From Asterias rubens (Eukaryota > Echinodermata > Asteroidea > Forcipulatida > Asteriidae): a DNA stretch of 64,000 nucleotides. Location: positions 12,951,119 to 13,015,118 of the forward strand of contig NC_047075.1 in the NCBI RefSeq assembly GCF_902459465.1, read 5' to 3'. This document shows, piece by piece, positions 11,466 through 21,700 of the stretch; the stretch's first letter is position 1; each line of letters starts with the position of its first letter. A program made the position numbers and the translations under genes. The notes below the pieces were generated by a model, which saw only the letters and a program-made list of their open reading frames with translations, searched no databases and had not been told where the DNA came from.

Positions 11466-12449
11466 TGTCGGGGTCTGGCAACTTTCATTTATCACAGCCC
11501 CTTTAACGCGGTAAGCCTCTTTGCTCCGCGTTGTAGGTACTTACATTGCTTAATGTAGTACGTCTTATAAAATTGGTTCTAAAATTAGTTTATCTTCAAA
11601 TTTCACATTAATAGTAACATGGGATTTACAAGTTATCATTTAATATTTAATTAGGTCGTCATTGGGTATTTTAATTCCCTGATGAGTCTACAAATGTAGT
11701 TTTCTTTTGCGCGCGGAGTGATTTCTTTCTGCACTAGGGCTAACGTTGCCTATACGTTTGACCAGTGCAAGTTGTATTGAAGGGTCGCCATTGTTTGAAG
11801 ACTATACGAGACTTTGAGGCAATCAAAATACGGCGTTAAAAGTTTCCACCGCTTTCGCGGTGGAATTAAAGAACATAATATATCTGGGAGTGGTTATCCA
11901 ACCCAATTTCGTTTGGGGACTCTGGTGAGTGGATATTTATTTTACATTTCATTGTATAAATCTGTTATTTGTGGCTATAAACATTTCTCATTATTTGTAA
12001 GTGGATGAGTTTCACTGTGCACCTGTAGGGCTATCTATTCACCATGCGTGACTGTATTAGTATGTGTATTTATTACAGCCCAGATTGTGGCGTGGGACGC
12101 CTTATAGACATGGTCGGTTAGGAGAGCTAGTGCCTATATCCCAGGTGTCTGGTAAGTCCAGAATTATTAATTGATCATATTAGTATTATTTTTAACTACA
12201 ACAAAAGTGAGTTAGATTATTGTAAAACAAACTAAATGTATTGTCTCTCTGTACCTTTGTTGTAGGGGATTTAATTGGGTTTGATTAAAATATCATAAGA
12301 CAATCAACGACCATCAGTTGGACTGTATAGACTCCATTTTCTTTCCCGAGTGAATTGTTACTGCATCTGAACGGAGGAGTAATCCTCACCCCGGTGTTGT
12401 GGCTACATACACACATCAACCCCAGGCTACACCCCAGTAGACCCTGACA
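11466..12449 (+). repeat. Gypsy 5' LTR
   Basis: 984 bp, TGT...ACA ends, ~99% like the 3' LTR. It contains a series of splice-like sites: donor CTG|GTGAGT (GT 11925-11926), acceptor TATTACAG (ends 12078), donor CTG|GTAAGT (GT 12153-12154) and acceptor TTGTTGTAG (ends 12265). Promoter elements are not clear. If used, these sites would splice the leader. Confidence 0.92.
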
Positions 12450-12887
12450 GCTTGGCGTCGTAGACAGGATTTCCAGGAATCAATTCATTCTACTGCTGAT
12501 TGTTAAATTTAATTAATCCCCAGCACCACAACAACTTTCTTTAATTTGTATATTTACGGGATATTCACTGAATATTGGCACCCCACATTTGATTTTGTCA
12601 CGGTATATTTAATTGTGCCAAAGTACGGCCTTTTTCTATGTTGTAACATGTAGGGTGACCGTTTCTATTTCACCAATTTATAGTGCGTGTTATTGTTTTG
12701 ACTGCGACTTTGGGCACATGTGGTCTATAGCTATGCATGGGTTAGGCTTTCGACAAGGGTTGTTATTGCTTTAAAGGAGACGTGTGTGTGTAGTAGTTCT
12801 TTGGTGTAGTTTGATTATATTTTTTGTGAAACTTGCATTTCTGTTTATGTACTTTTAAGCTACTAGTTGGTCTAATTGGGTAGTGCA
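12450..12887 (+). promoter_or_regulatory. Gypsy leader with candidate primer-binding site
   Basis: Directly after the 5' LTR comes GCTTGGCGTCGTAGACAGG. The TGGCG core is a plausible tRNA-primer complement (TGG is the complement of the CCA tail), placed where a PBS is expected. The rest of the leader up to the gag ATG at 12888 is non-coding and T-rich. The priming tRNA was not identified. Confidence 0.5.
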
Positions 12888-13918
12888 ATGGCACCGCCCG
12901 AAGCTCTCGCAGAAGCTCTTGTTAAGTCAGCTGATACTTTAGCAGAAACACTGGCTGCTTTTCAGGGGTTCAAATTCGCACGGGCCCCAAAGCTCAAACT
13001 TTCCAAATTGAATGGAACTTCACCAGTGAAGCCAGGTGATTGCACACTCAATGCATGGCTAGAAGAGCTTGAATTTTATTGTAGGCAGCTTGAATTATCA
13101 GAGCAGGATCAGATTAGTGCAGCCCTTGATCACTTAGGTGGGGTAGCTAAAGATGAAATTTCATGTTGTCCTCCTGAGGAGATTGAAACAATGCCACAAT
13201 TAATTGCTGTGCTTGTGCGTATGTTTGGTCCGCCGGCAAATGTTGCGGCGCTAACTAGTGAGTTTCACGCACGTTCACAACGTGAAGGTGAAACCTTGGC
13301 CGAGTTTAGTTGGGCTATTATGCTGATAATATGGAACAGTATGGAAAGGACTGCCGATGAACCAGAAAGAGCAGCGCTCAGAGTAATGCGAGACAAAGCA
13401 CTTAAAGAACGACTCATACAAGGCTCTCTTGATTCAGGGGTGCGCAGAGAATTGCGCAGAATGCATATTGAAAAGCCTGACTTGTCTTTCTATAAATTCA
13501 GGGAACATGTACTGGAATTGTTTCCGGAGGGAGAGGAAAACCCTCACACAAGAATAAATGTAGAAGGGCAATGGTACGGGAAGATGAACCCAAAGTTCAT
13601 CGTGAGCGGGATGGAGCCGCCAATGTGACAGATGTTTTGTCTGACTTGTTGACCACAAATAAGTTGATGGTTGAAAAGCTAGATGCGTTATCTAAGGATC
13701 AGACAATGACTAGTAGTCAGTTGTTAGAGTTAACAAAAGTGTTGACGGAAAAGCTAGACAAGGCAATAGTCACAAGGAGTAGTAGGCCAAGAATTACATG
13801 TAATTTCTGTAAGAAAGGGGGCCACATTGAGAAAACTTGTTGGGAAAAACATGGTCGCTACAAGTCCGATGGGACAAATGTAAATGCTCAGGAAAACGAG
13901 TCCCCTCTGCCACAGTAG
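12888..13918 (+). pseudogene. gag: Gypsy gag, with frameshift
   Basis: The first frame (ATG 12888 to stop 13628) encodes a capsid-like retrotransposon gag with a helical acidic region. The protein continues in another frame from about 13571 to 13918, which ends with a zinc knuckle C-x2-C-x4-H-x4-C (CNFCKKGGHIEKTC, about 13799-13840) that binds RNA in nucleocapsids. The overlap near 13571-13628 fits an indel in a single original frame. Pol begins in the -1 frame relative to this second part, overlapping it by about 80 bases, so ribosomal frameshifting may have joined Gag and Pol; I found no strict slippery heptamer. Confidence 0.8.
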
Positions 13919-16900
13919 GCATAATGGTGGAGGGTAACACTGTGCGTGAACAAAAAATTCCAAAGTTGGTTAGGTTCAATGATGATTGTACAGCAGTTAG
14001 ACAGGGGACGGAGTCTGTAGGTGTTGATCTTACGGTTAATGAAGAGCAGTTACGAAATAAGTTAACTGCACATAGTCCCACTGCCGATATTGTAATAGGG
14101 GGAGTGAAAGTCAGTTGTATTTTAGATACTGGCGCAGAAACCTCGTTGATAAGCTGTGAATTCTATAAGGAACATTTGGCCGACAAGGTAAACAGTTTGG
14201 GGACAGTGGGGACATTCATTAGGCTAGTTGGTGCTAATGATTTAGAGATACCTGTAGCAGGATATTTAGAGACTCCAATTGAAATTTTTGGGTCTACAGT
14301 GACAGCCAGTTTTTTAGTGCGGTCAGAGTCGTCTCCAGAGACATCCTCTGGGAGGAGAACGCAGTATCCTATACTCCTTGGATGTAACGTTTTGCGAGCA
14401 ATTGCCTCTTTGGGTGTGGCTCCAATTGAGTCATGTACAGATGAGTGGAATGTTGCTCTACAGTGGTTTAAGTTTAAGAATTGGCAGGATGAGTGTTTAC
14501 ATGGGTCGAGTCCACCAACACCAGGGGTTGTTGGTGATGTTTGTTTGGTCCAAGAAGAGACCATTCCTCCGTTTTCGGCCAGATATGTTAGTGTATCATG
14601 TAACTTAAATGAACCCGAGCAGCATAATCAATGTGTCTTGATTCGGAATCTAGCAAGTTCATGTTCTGTGCAGGTATTAGAAGGGGTACAGAAAGTTCGG
14701 AACTCATTACTCAACATCTTGTTGTGTAATTTGGGGGATTCCCCTGTTACGATGCTAAAGTCTCAAAGTATTGCAAGTGCTATTACAGCCATAGAAGTGG
14801 AAGAAGTTCACATCCAACCACATGACTCACATGATGGGTTACAAGTGTCAGTTGGTTTAGTGGGTTGTAATGAAAGTGAGACAATAGATGATGACACAAG
14901 TACAGTACCGACTTGTACGGATACACCCAACCAATTGCGGGAGTTATTTGTCTTTCCTGATGGGGTTGAGTACACACTTCCTCCTGGAATAAGCTTAAGG
15001 GGGCTTGACCAAGAGCATGCTATCTTAGTAGCCGAAATTATCAAAAAGTACGAGTCTGCTTTTTCCATGGGACCACTGGATCTGGGAAAGTGCACATTGA
15101 TTCCCCATGAAATTCATTTAACCAGTGACCAACCAGTCCGTTTGCCCTATAGAATTCCACCGCACTGTATGTCTGAGGTACAAAAGTTGTTGCAAGGATT
15201 ATTGGAGAAGGGGATAATTCATAGATCGAGCAGTCCTTATGCTAGCCCTACTGTCCTTGTACGGAAAAAAGATGGGTCTATTAGGCTATGCATCGATTAT
15301 AGGAAACTTAATGCACTTACACAAAAGGATGCGTTCCCACTACCTCGAATCGAGGAAACCTTAGAGGCATTAGGGGGATCACAGTTCTTTTCCTCATTGG
15401 ATATGGCTCATGGCTACTTTCAGTTGGTTATGCACCCTGACTCGGTTGACAAGACAGCATTTCGTGTTCCTTGGGGGCTTTTCTCCTTTGATCGAATGCC
15501 ACGGACTTTGCAACAGCCCTAGTACATTTCAGAGAACAGTTGAGATGATTTTTGGAGACATGAACATGTCCAAGTTGATACTATACCTTGACGATATCCT
15601 TGTGTTCTCTAATACTTTCCAAGAGCACATAGAGAGGTTGGGTGTTGTCTTCGAACGACTTATTAAGCATGGATTGAAGTTGAAGGGTGGGAAATGTGGT
15701 TTCTTTCAACGAGAAAAACAGGGAACCCTCTCGGGTTCCTGTGGCCTAATGATGCTGATGAGGCGTTTTGTAAGCTCAAAAACCTACTGTGTACGGCTCC
15801 GGTGTTAGCATATCCAAACTTTAGTAAAGATTTCATTGTTGAGGTAGACGCTTCATTGAAGGGGCTCGGTGCGTGCCTTTTGCAAGCTGATGACTCTGGT
15901 GACCCACATCCCATCGCGTATGCTAGCCGTGGTCTTCGAGGTGCAGAGAAGAATTATTCAGATTTATCAAGCTTCAAGCTTGAACTACTAGCCCTCAAAT
16001 GGGCCGTCTCTGATAAGTTTAGGGACTATTTACTTGGTTCTCGTTTCACTGTGTATACTGATAATAACCCTCTTGCCCATCTCCACAACGCTAAACTAGG
16101 GGCCACAGAGCAGCGCTGGGTAGCGCAATTGTCGCCATTTAACATGGAAATGACGCACTCAGTCGACGTCCCGAAGAGGTTGCCGAGGTACTTGGAATAG
16201 TTACTAGTTGTACTGAAATTCCATGTGAGGTGAGGGTTGCTGAAGTGACACACATTCAAGAGGCATAATACTCAATAAAACACGCTGAACAAGCCGCCCA
16301 ATATAATTTTATTAAATCGTACAATACATGCAATCAACGAATCAAATATTAAGTGGAAATAAAAATTAAGAAAAATATCCAAATAATTGTAACAGAAAAG
16401 AAAAAAACACTTTTAATTTTAGAAAGCAGTGTTGAATAATAGCGGCGAATTCACTCGAACATGGTCGTTGCGTGCCCTCTGATCCCCCGCTGGCTGGCCG
16501 GATGAGTATTTTTACGCTAGTGCATTGCTGCAAGTTCGTACCCATTGATCTCTATTTCACGATGGGGGAATAGTGCACACGTGCGTGGGGAATGAGGTTG
16601 TGTGTGAGCTAACGTGTCACAGTAACCTCATTCCTCACGTATCCATTATTATTGTGCCCACGCTGTCTGTACATGTACTTCATCCATGGAGGAATAAATT
16701 AGCGAAGCTTGGCACAAAAAGTATGAAATAATGGCGAAAAAAAAGGAGACCTTCTGAAAAAAAATACCTTCAACTGAGTGGCCTGTGAGATCTAAGCTAG
16801 ACAGTTTCCATGTTTTCTTACTAGTAATTGTAGCGCCGATGTCCAGACAATGCCCAAAATACGGACACGTATTTTTTGCCCAAAATCCGGACACGTTTTT

Positions 16901-18784
16901 TTTCTTTTCTTTTTTTTCCTTTTTTTCTTCTTCTCTCTACCAATAGTTTGTTGTTGCATTTCTGATCATTAAAACAAAACATTTAAGTAAAGCTACCCTT
17001 TGTTATGTTACATTTATTTTTGAAACAAAGTCAGAAGATGAGGGATTTTTTTTTTTTTTTTTTTTTTTTTCACTGGCCATTATAAAGATTTGTAGCTGTT
17101 CTGTTAGTGTATACAGAGGTAATTGTTATTTCACAACAATGCCTGAAAATGAGCTAATTAGCATTGTAGAGAGTAATAGAAAGATCGGTTTAGGGAGCCC
17201 AAGCTGCGCTCGCCTTTAACTTTTGGGAGATGCTACTCTTTTTTACAATTCAATGTTGGCATCTCTGCAAGAGGATTCATTTGCCGAGGTTGAAGATGTC
17301 CCTCTGCCTTCATCTGTCTTACCGTCTTTTTCGCATGGTGAATTGGGAGCTTTGCAGCGGGATGATTCACAATTGGGTGAAATTTTGGAAGCGTTGGGAG
17401 TCCGGGTGGCAGCCTGGAATGGCTGAAACGAGTACCGTTCCCGGTATTGGTGGTTGGGTTAGGGAATGGTCCAGAATTGTAGATCGGAGAGGTGTATTAT
17501 ACAGGCAAATAGAAGACAAAGTCCATGGCGCAGTATATCAAATCTTGACTCCTACTAAGCTGCAAAGGCTCATGTTAGAAGCTGCACATGATAACTGGGG
17601 ACATCAGGGTACAAACCGAACCTTAGCTTTGTTACGTTCACGTTGTTTTTGGCCAGGGATGTCAACTCGAGTACGTGACTATGTGCACCGTTGTTTCAAG
17701 TGCACTGTTTCAAAGACTCCAAGTCCAGTAGTCAGGGCACCAATGAGACACCTTCTGTCTTTTACACCAAAGGAGTGTCTAGCTATTGATTTTCTTATAT
17801 TAGATCGAGGACGAGGTGGATACGAAGATGTGCTTGTTATGACAGATTCATACACAAAATATGCTGCCGCTGTCCCATGTAAAAATCAGACCGCACCGGT
17901 CGTAGCTAGGGTACTGAGGGATCACTGGTTTTCTCATTACGGCATCCCTAAGCGGATCCACTCTGATCAAGGTCGGAACATTGAGGGTAACCTAGTGAAG
18001 AAAATATGTGCAACTTTACGGTATAAAGAAAACTCGAACAAGCCCATATCACCCTCAGGGTAACGCTCAGACGGAGCGGTTCAACAAGACGCTATGTTTC
18101 CTAGTTAAGTCAATTGATGCTAGGGATAGAAGGAAATGGCCAGAGGCATTGCCTCACCTTGTGTACGTATATAACTCGACGCCTCATAGTGTAACCGGAG
18201 TTAGTCCCTATGCTCTCTTATTCAGGCGGGAAGCTTCTGTGAATTTGGATCATCTGATTGGGAACGCAAGTCAGGAATTTTCAGAGGGTTTTGTACAACA
18301 GCAAGCTAGATTGTTGGAACGAATGTCCAGGGTTGTCAGAGATCGCCTTGAGAAAGCTGCTAGCTATAATAAACTACGGCATGACAAGAAGTGCAGGGGC
18401 GAACCATTCGTTGTGGGTAGTCGAGTATTGGTAAAGAAATGTGCTTTTACCGGGAGGCACAATTTGAGTGATGTATTTTATCATGAGTCCTATGTGGTGG
18501 TCGAACGTAATGTAGATAAGGATTTGTATGCAGTATGGCCTGTATCTGGAGGTACTGAAAGATGGCTGAATCGGACACTGCTCACTCTTGATCCCAGGTG
18601 TAGTTTTAGTGAAGTGAGTGACCCTCCAGATCTTCTTCCAGAGGTTGGCTCCCCGTCCGAGACAGAGTCCTCGCGTAGGGATGACTCATCCGACATTCTT
18701 TCTTCGTCTGATGATGACGAGGTTGTGTTAATTCCACAAAACCTCTTCCTCCCACAGGTCATCAAACAGAAGGAGACAGAGTAG
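13837..18784 (+). pseudogene. pol: Gypsy pol (protease, RT, RNase H, integrase), multiply disrupted
   Basis: Protease active site DTGAETSLI lies near 14130. RT covers about 15100-15700, with LDMAHGYFQL and the catalytic YLDDILVFS, but the frame breaks at about 15495-15520. About 15710 a deletion joins the RT end directly to the RNase H region, losing the connection segment. RNase H shows VDASLKGLGACLLQ and YTDNNPLAHL; its C-terminus is deleted at about 16160. A ~957-bp insertion follows (16266-17222). Integrase resumes at 17223 with another frameshift near 17400-17425, the HHCC zinc motif (H..H..CFKC, about 17590-17705), D in AIDFL, D in HSDQG, a frameshift near 18010, then E in QTERFN and a C-terminal module up to 18784. 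It cannot make a functional polyprotein as read. Confidence 0.88.
16266..17222. repeat. ~957-bp AT-rich insertion inside Gypsy pol
   Basis: The pol reading frame can be followed to about 16265 and resumes at 17223, so the interval is foreign. It has no ORF of note, a poly-T run at 17047-17070, a stem-loop with arms 16584-16599 and 16624-16639 (CGTGGGGAATGAGGTT and its complement with one mismatch), and two neighbouring copies of TGCCCAAAATNCGGACACG near 16850-16890. Terminal repeats or a target duplication were not evident. It may be a nested non-autonomous element or scrambled sequence. Confidence 0.55.
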
Positions 18785-18992
18785 ACATCACGACCAGCCA
18801 AAAACGCTAAGACGCTAACAAGTGGGCCGGCTAGAACTGACCAAGGTTCAGACGACAGTCTTCCATTACAGCACTCCCTCCGTAGGTCCAAGCGGATAGC
18901 AAAGAAGCGAGGTGGCTGGCATAGTGCCATTACTTAAGGGCAGCGTTTGTAAAATTGACAATGTTTTTGCTATTATACCTGTGTTTAAATTG

Positions 18993-19240
18993 AGGGTAGC
19001 TTGTATCACAACACTCATGTGTGGTGATACCTGACCTGGGTCGCAAGATCCACCTCATACACATAGTCATACCTTAGAATAGTCCAACCATTTTTGTAGG
19101 CTCCGTTTGTGTTTGATTTTGATATGTGACGAAAAGGGAAATAAACAGTTTGTTATAATATTACATAATATACTATGAGGGTAGCTTGTGTCACTACAGT
19201 TTTATGTGGTGATACTTGACTTGAGTCGAACGATTCACCT
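18993..19240 (+). repeat. two ~65-bp direct repeats in the Gypsy 3' region
   Basis: GAGGGTAGCTTGTATCAC... at about 18993-19055 recurs as GAGGGTAGCTTGTGTCAC... at about 19178-19240. Both contain an internal inverted pair (TATCACAACACT / GTGGTGATAC), so each can fold as a hairpin. They lie between pol and the SGNH ORF, where RNA export, packaging or splice-regulating elements often sit in retroelements; that role is a guess. Confidence 0.6.
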
Positions 19241-19407
19241 CTGCATGTATATTGCCTGTATATTTTAAGTTTATTACTTTATTGTTATTTATTGTTGCGG
19301 ATTGGGTCAGAGACCATTTTTAAAACTTGCAATTTGTTATTGGTTGTGTTACTAAATGTTCTTATTATTGTGTCAACTTTTGTTGACTGCAGGCATTGGA
19401 AGTTACA

Positions 19408-20013
19408 ATGGCTGATCGTGTTCGTGTGTTTATATATGGGCATTCATTTCCGGCACGTTTGCTAAGACGGTCTAGGGAGACTGGTTCGTCTATGGCAGAG
19501 CTATTGGGTCTCGCTCCGGACTGGCTATGTAATGTATTTGTCGAGGGCCATCCTGGTTTGACCTTTGGGCGTATTTTTGATAGTACTGACCATTATATTC
19601 GTAAGATTGCCGCCGAACCGATTGATATATTAATTATAGACATGGGTACTAATGATCTGTGTAATCCGTCAGGTACACCTGACACAGTGGTGCAACAAAC
19701 AACTCGATTTCTCGATTTGATACTTGGCTTAGCATTGCCACCCCGCCATGTAGTAGTTTTATCAGTCATCAGAAGGTCACGAATCACCAGGGCTGGTCAA
19801 ATTACTGTTTCAACATTTAACAATAGAGCTGGTAGATTCAATTCTCAATTAGTTCGCCGGTTGAGAAGTGACTATCCTAGTGTGCGAATGTACACACAGA
19901 GGCGGGTTAACCATCCATGGTTGTTAATAGATGGATGTCATCTAACTGTTGAAGGGATGATCAGATATTGTAGAGGCATTAGAGAAGTGGTAGCCCGGTT
20001 TAGACTACATTAG
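19408..20013 (+). CDS. SGNH/GDSL-type hydrolase ORF carried by the Gypsy element
   Basis: A 201-aa intact ORF between pol and the 3' LTR. It has the SGNH blocks in order: the Ser block YGHSF (S13, G-H-S in place of G-D-S), a block II glycine (G50 in EGHPG), block III MGTND (G80, N82), and block V DGCHL (D175, H178). SGNH enzymes are esterases or lipases with a Ser-Asp-His triad; similar domains are known in some CR1/L3 and DIRS/Ngaro retroelements. There is no signal peptide or membrane segment. The position is that of env in retroviruses, and a splice acceptor (GTTGACTGCAG ending 19392) lies 15 bases before the ATG, which suggests a spliced subgenomic mRNA. Its intactness beside a ruined pol is notable. 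Substrate unknown. Confidence 0.82.
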   Translation: MADRVRVFIYGHSFPARLLRRSRETGSSMAELLGLAPDWLCNVFVEGHPGLTFGRIFDSTDHYIRKIAAEPIDILIIDMGTNDLCNPSGTPDTVVQQTTRFLDLILGLALPPRHVVVLSVIRRSRITRAGQITVSTFNNRAGRFNSQLVRRLRSDYPSVRMYTQRRVNHPWLLIDGCHLTVEGMIRYCRGIREVVARFRLH

Positions 20014-20614
20014 TTAATTGTATTCAACTTTGTTTTTCATTTATATCGCTTACCTGGGAAGTAAAAATAAACAAGTTAACGATTATTTAGATTTGTTTTG
20101 ACAAAAACAGTCGTCTGTATTCTATTTTTGATTTAATATTTTCTTGTAGTGATTTATTTGTGATACCGATTTGTGATATCCTATAACTAGGTTTATATTG
20201 CTGGTAGATAATTCAGCTGAACGGTACTTCCTCTGTAGCAATTTTAATTAATGTTCGATGGGTTCTGACACAGTGTCTGTTCCACGGGTGATTCGAAAGT
20301 GATGTTCACTATATTTTGTATTCAGTAATGTTTTGTATGTATTTTCATATCACGGGCTTTCCATTGTATAAAGTTCATTAGCATGTGCAGTACGTGTAGT
20401 ACATTTAGATTTAAGACTTTAAACTAACGAAGGTTGGCCTGCTGCAGTTGCTCTAAGAGTCAAGCGACTTCGACTGTAGAATATTTTATACTATAAATGT
20501 GTATTGTTTCGTAACATTTGGTGTTCAACTATGTTGAAGGGAAAATGTATGATTGTCTTAATTCGATATATTTCACGTAACCACTCCGGTCGCGCGGTTC
20601 TTAAACAGGGAATG

Positions 20615-21599
20615 TGTCGGGGTCTGGCAACTTTCATTTATCACAGCCCCTTTAACGCGGTAAGCCTCTTTGCTCCGCGTTGTAGGTACTTACATTGCCT
20701 TAATGTAGTACGTCTTATCAAATTGGTTCTAAAATTAGTTTGTCTTCAAATTTCACATTAATAGTAACGTGGGATTTACAAGTTATCATTTAATATTTAA
20801 TTAGGTCGTCATTGGGTATTTTAACTCCCTGATGAGTCTACAAATGTAGTTTTCTTTTGCGCGCGGAGTGATTTCTTTCTGCACTAGGGCTAACGTTGCC
20901 TATACGTTTGACCAGTGCAAGTTGCATTGAAGGGTCGCCATTGTTTGAAGACTATACGAGACTTTGAGGCAATCAAAATACGGCCTTAAAAGTTTCCACC
21001 GCTTTCGCGTTGGAATTGAAGAACATAATATATCTGGGAGTGGTTATCCAACCCAATTTCGTTTGTGGACTCTGGTGAGTGGATATTTATTTTACATTTC
21101 ATTGTATAAATCTGTTATTTGTGGCTATAAACATTTCTCATTATTTGTAAGTGGATGAGTTTCACTGTGCACCTGTAGGGCTATCTATTCACCATGCGTG
21201 ACTGTATTAGTATGTGTATTTATTACAGCCCAGATTGTGGCGTGGGACGCCTTATAGACATGGTCGGTTAGGAGAGCTAGTGCCTATATCCCAGGTGTCT
21301 GGTAAGTCCAGAATTATTAATTGATCATATTAGTATTATTTTTAACTACAACAAAAGTGAGTTAGATTATTGTAAAACAAACTAAATGTATTGTCTCTCT
21401 GTACTTTTGTTGTAGGGGATTTAATTGGGTTTGATTAAAATATCATAAGACAATCAACGACCATCAGTTGGACTGTATAGACTCCATTTTCTTTCCCGAG
21501 TGAATTGTTACTGCATCTGAACGGAGGAGTAATCCTCACCCCTGTGTTGTGGCTACATACACACATCAACCCCAGGCTACACCCCAGTAGACCCTGACA
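20615..21599 (+). repeat. Gypsy 3' LTR
   Basis: 985 bp, near identical to the 5' LTR. The purine-containing AAACAGGGAATG just before it is the only candidate polypurine tract and is weak. The 4-bp CTAC after 21599 repeats the one before the 5' LTR. Confidence 0.92.
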
Positions 21600-21700
21600 C
21601 TACCAAGACATCTATTTCATTTCTATTTCATTGTCGTGTTCAGATATAAATGTTTTTTGTAACAAGTCATTTTTTCAATAATATTTTCTTAACACTGCAG

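Larger units (their letters stand above)
11466..21599 (+). mobile_element. Ty3/Gypsy LTR retrotransposon with an extra SGNH-hydrolase ORF
   Basis: Two directly repeated LTRs (11466-12449 and 20615-21599) start TGTCGG and end CTGACA. CTAC lies on both outer sides (11462-11465 and 21600-21603), a 4-bp target duplication. By eye about 12 substitutions separate the LTRs, so the insertion is young. Between them come gag with a CCHC knuckle, pol in the order protease, RT, RNase H and integrase (the Ty3/Gypsy order), and a third ORF for a GDSL-type hydrolase. Gag-pol carries frameshifts, two deletions and a ~1 kb insertion, so this copy is not autonomous. It sits about 100 bp upstream of an exon of recombinase-like gene A, in its sense orientation. 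Confidence 0.93.

Noticed and set aside
20504-20761. 85-aa plus frame over the 3' LTR start
   Set aside because: It crosses the LTR boundary, has no counterpart at the 5' LTR and no recognisable domain.
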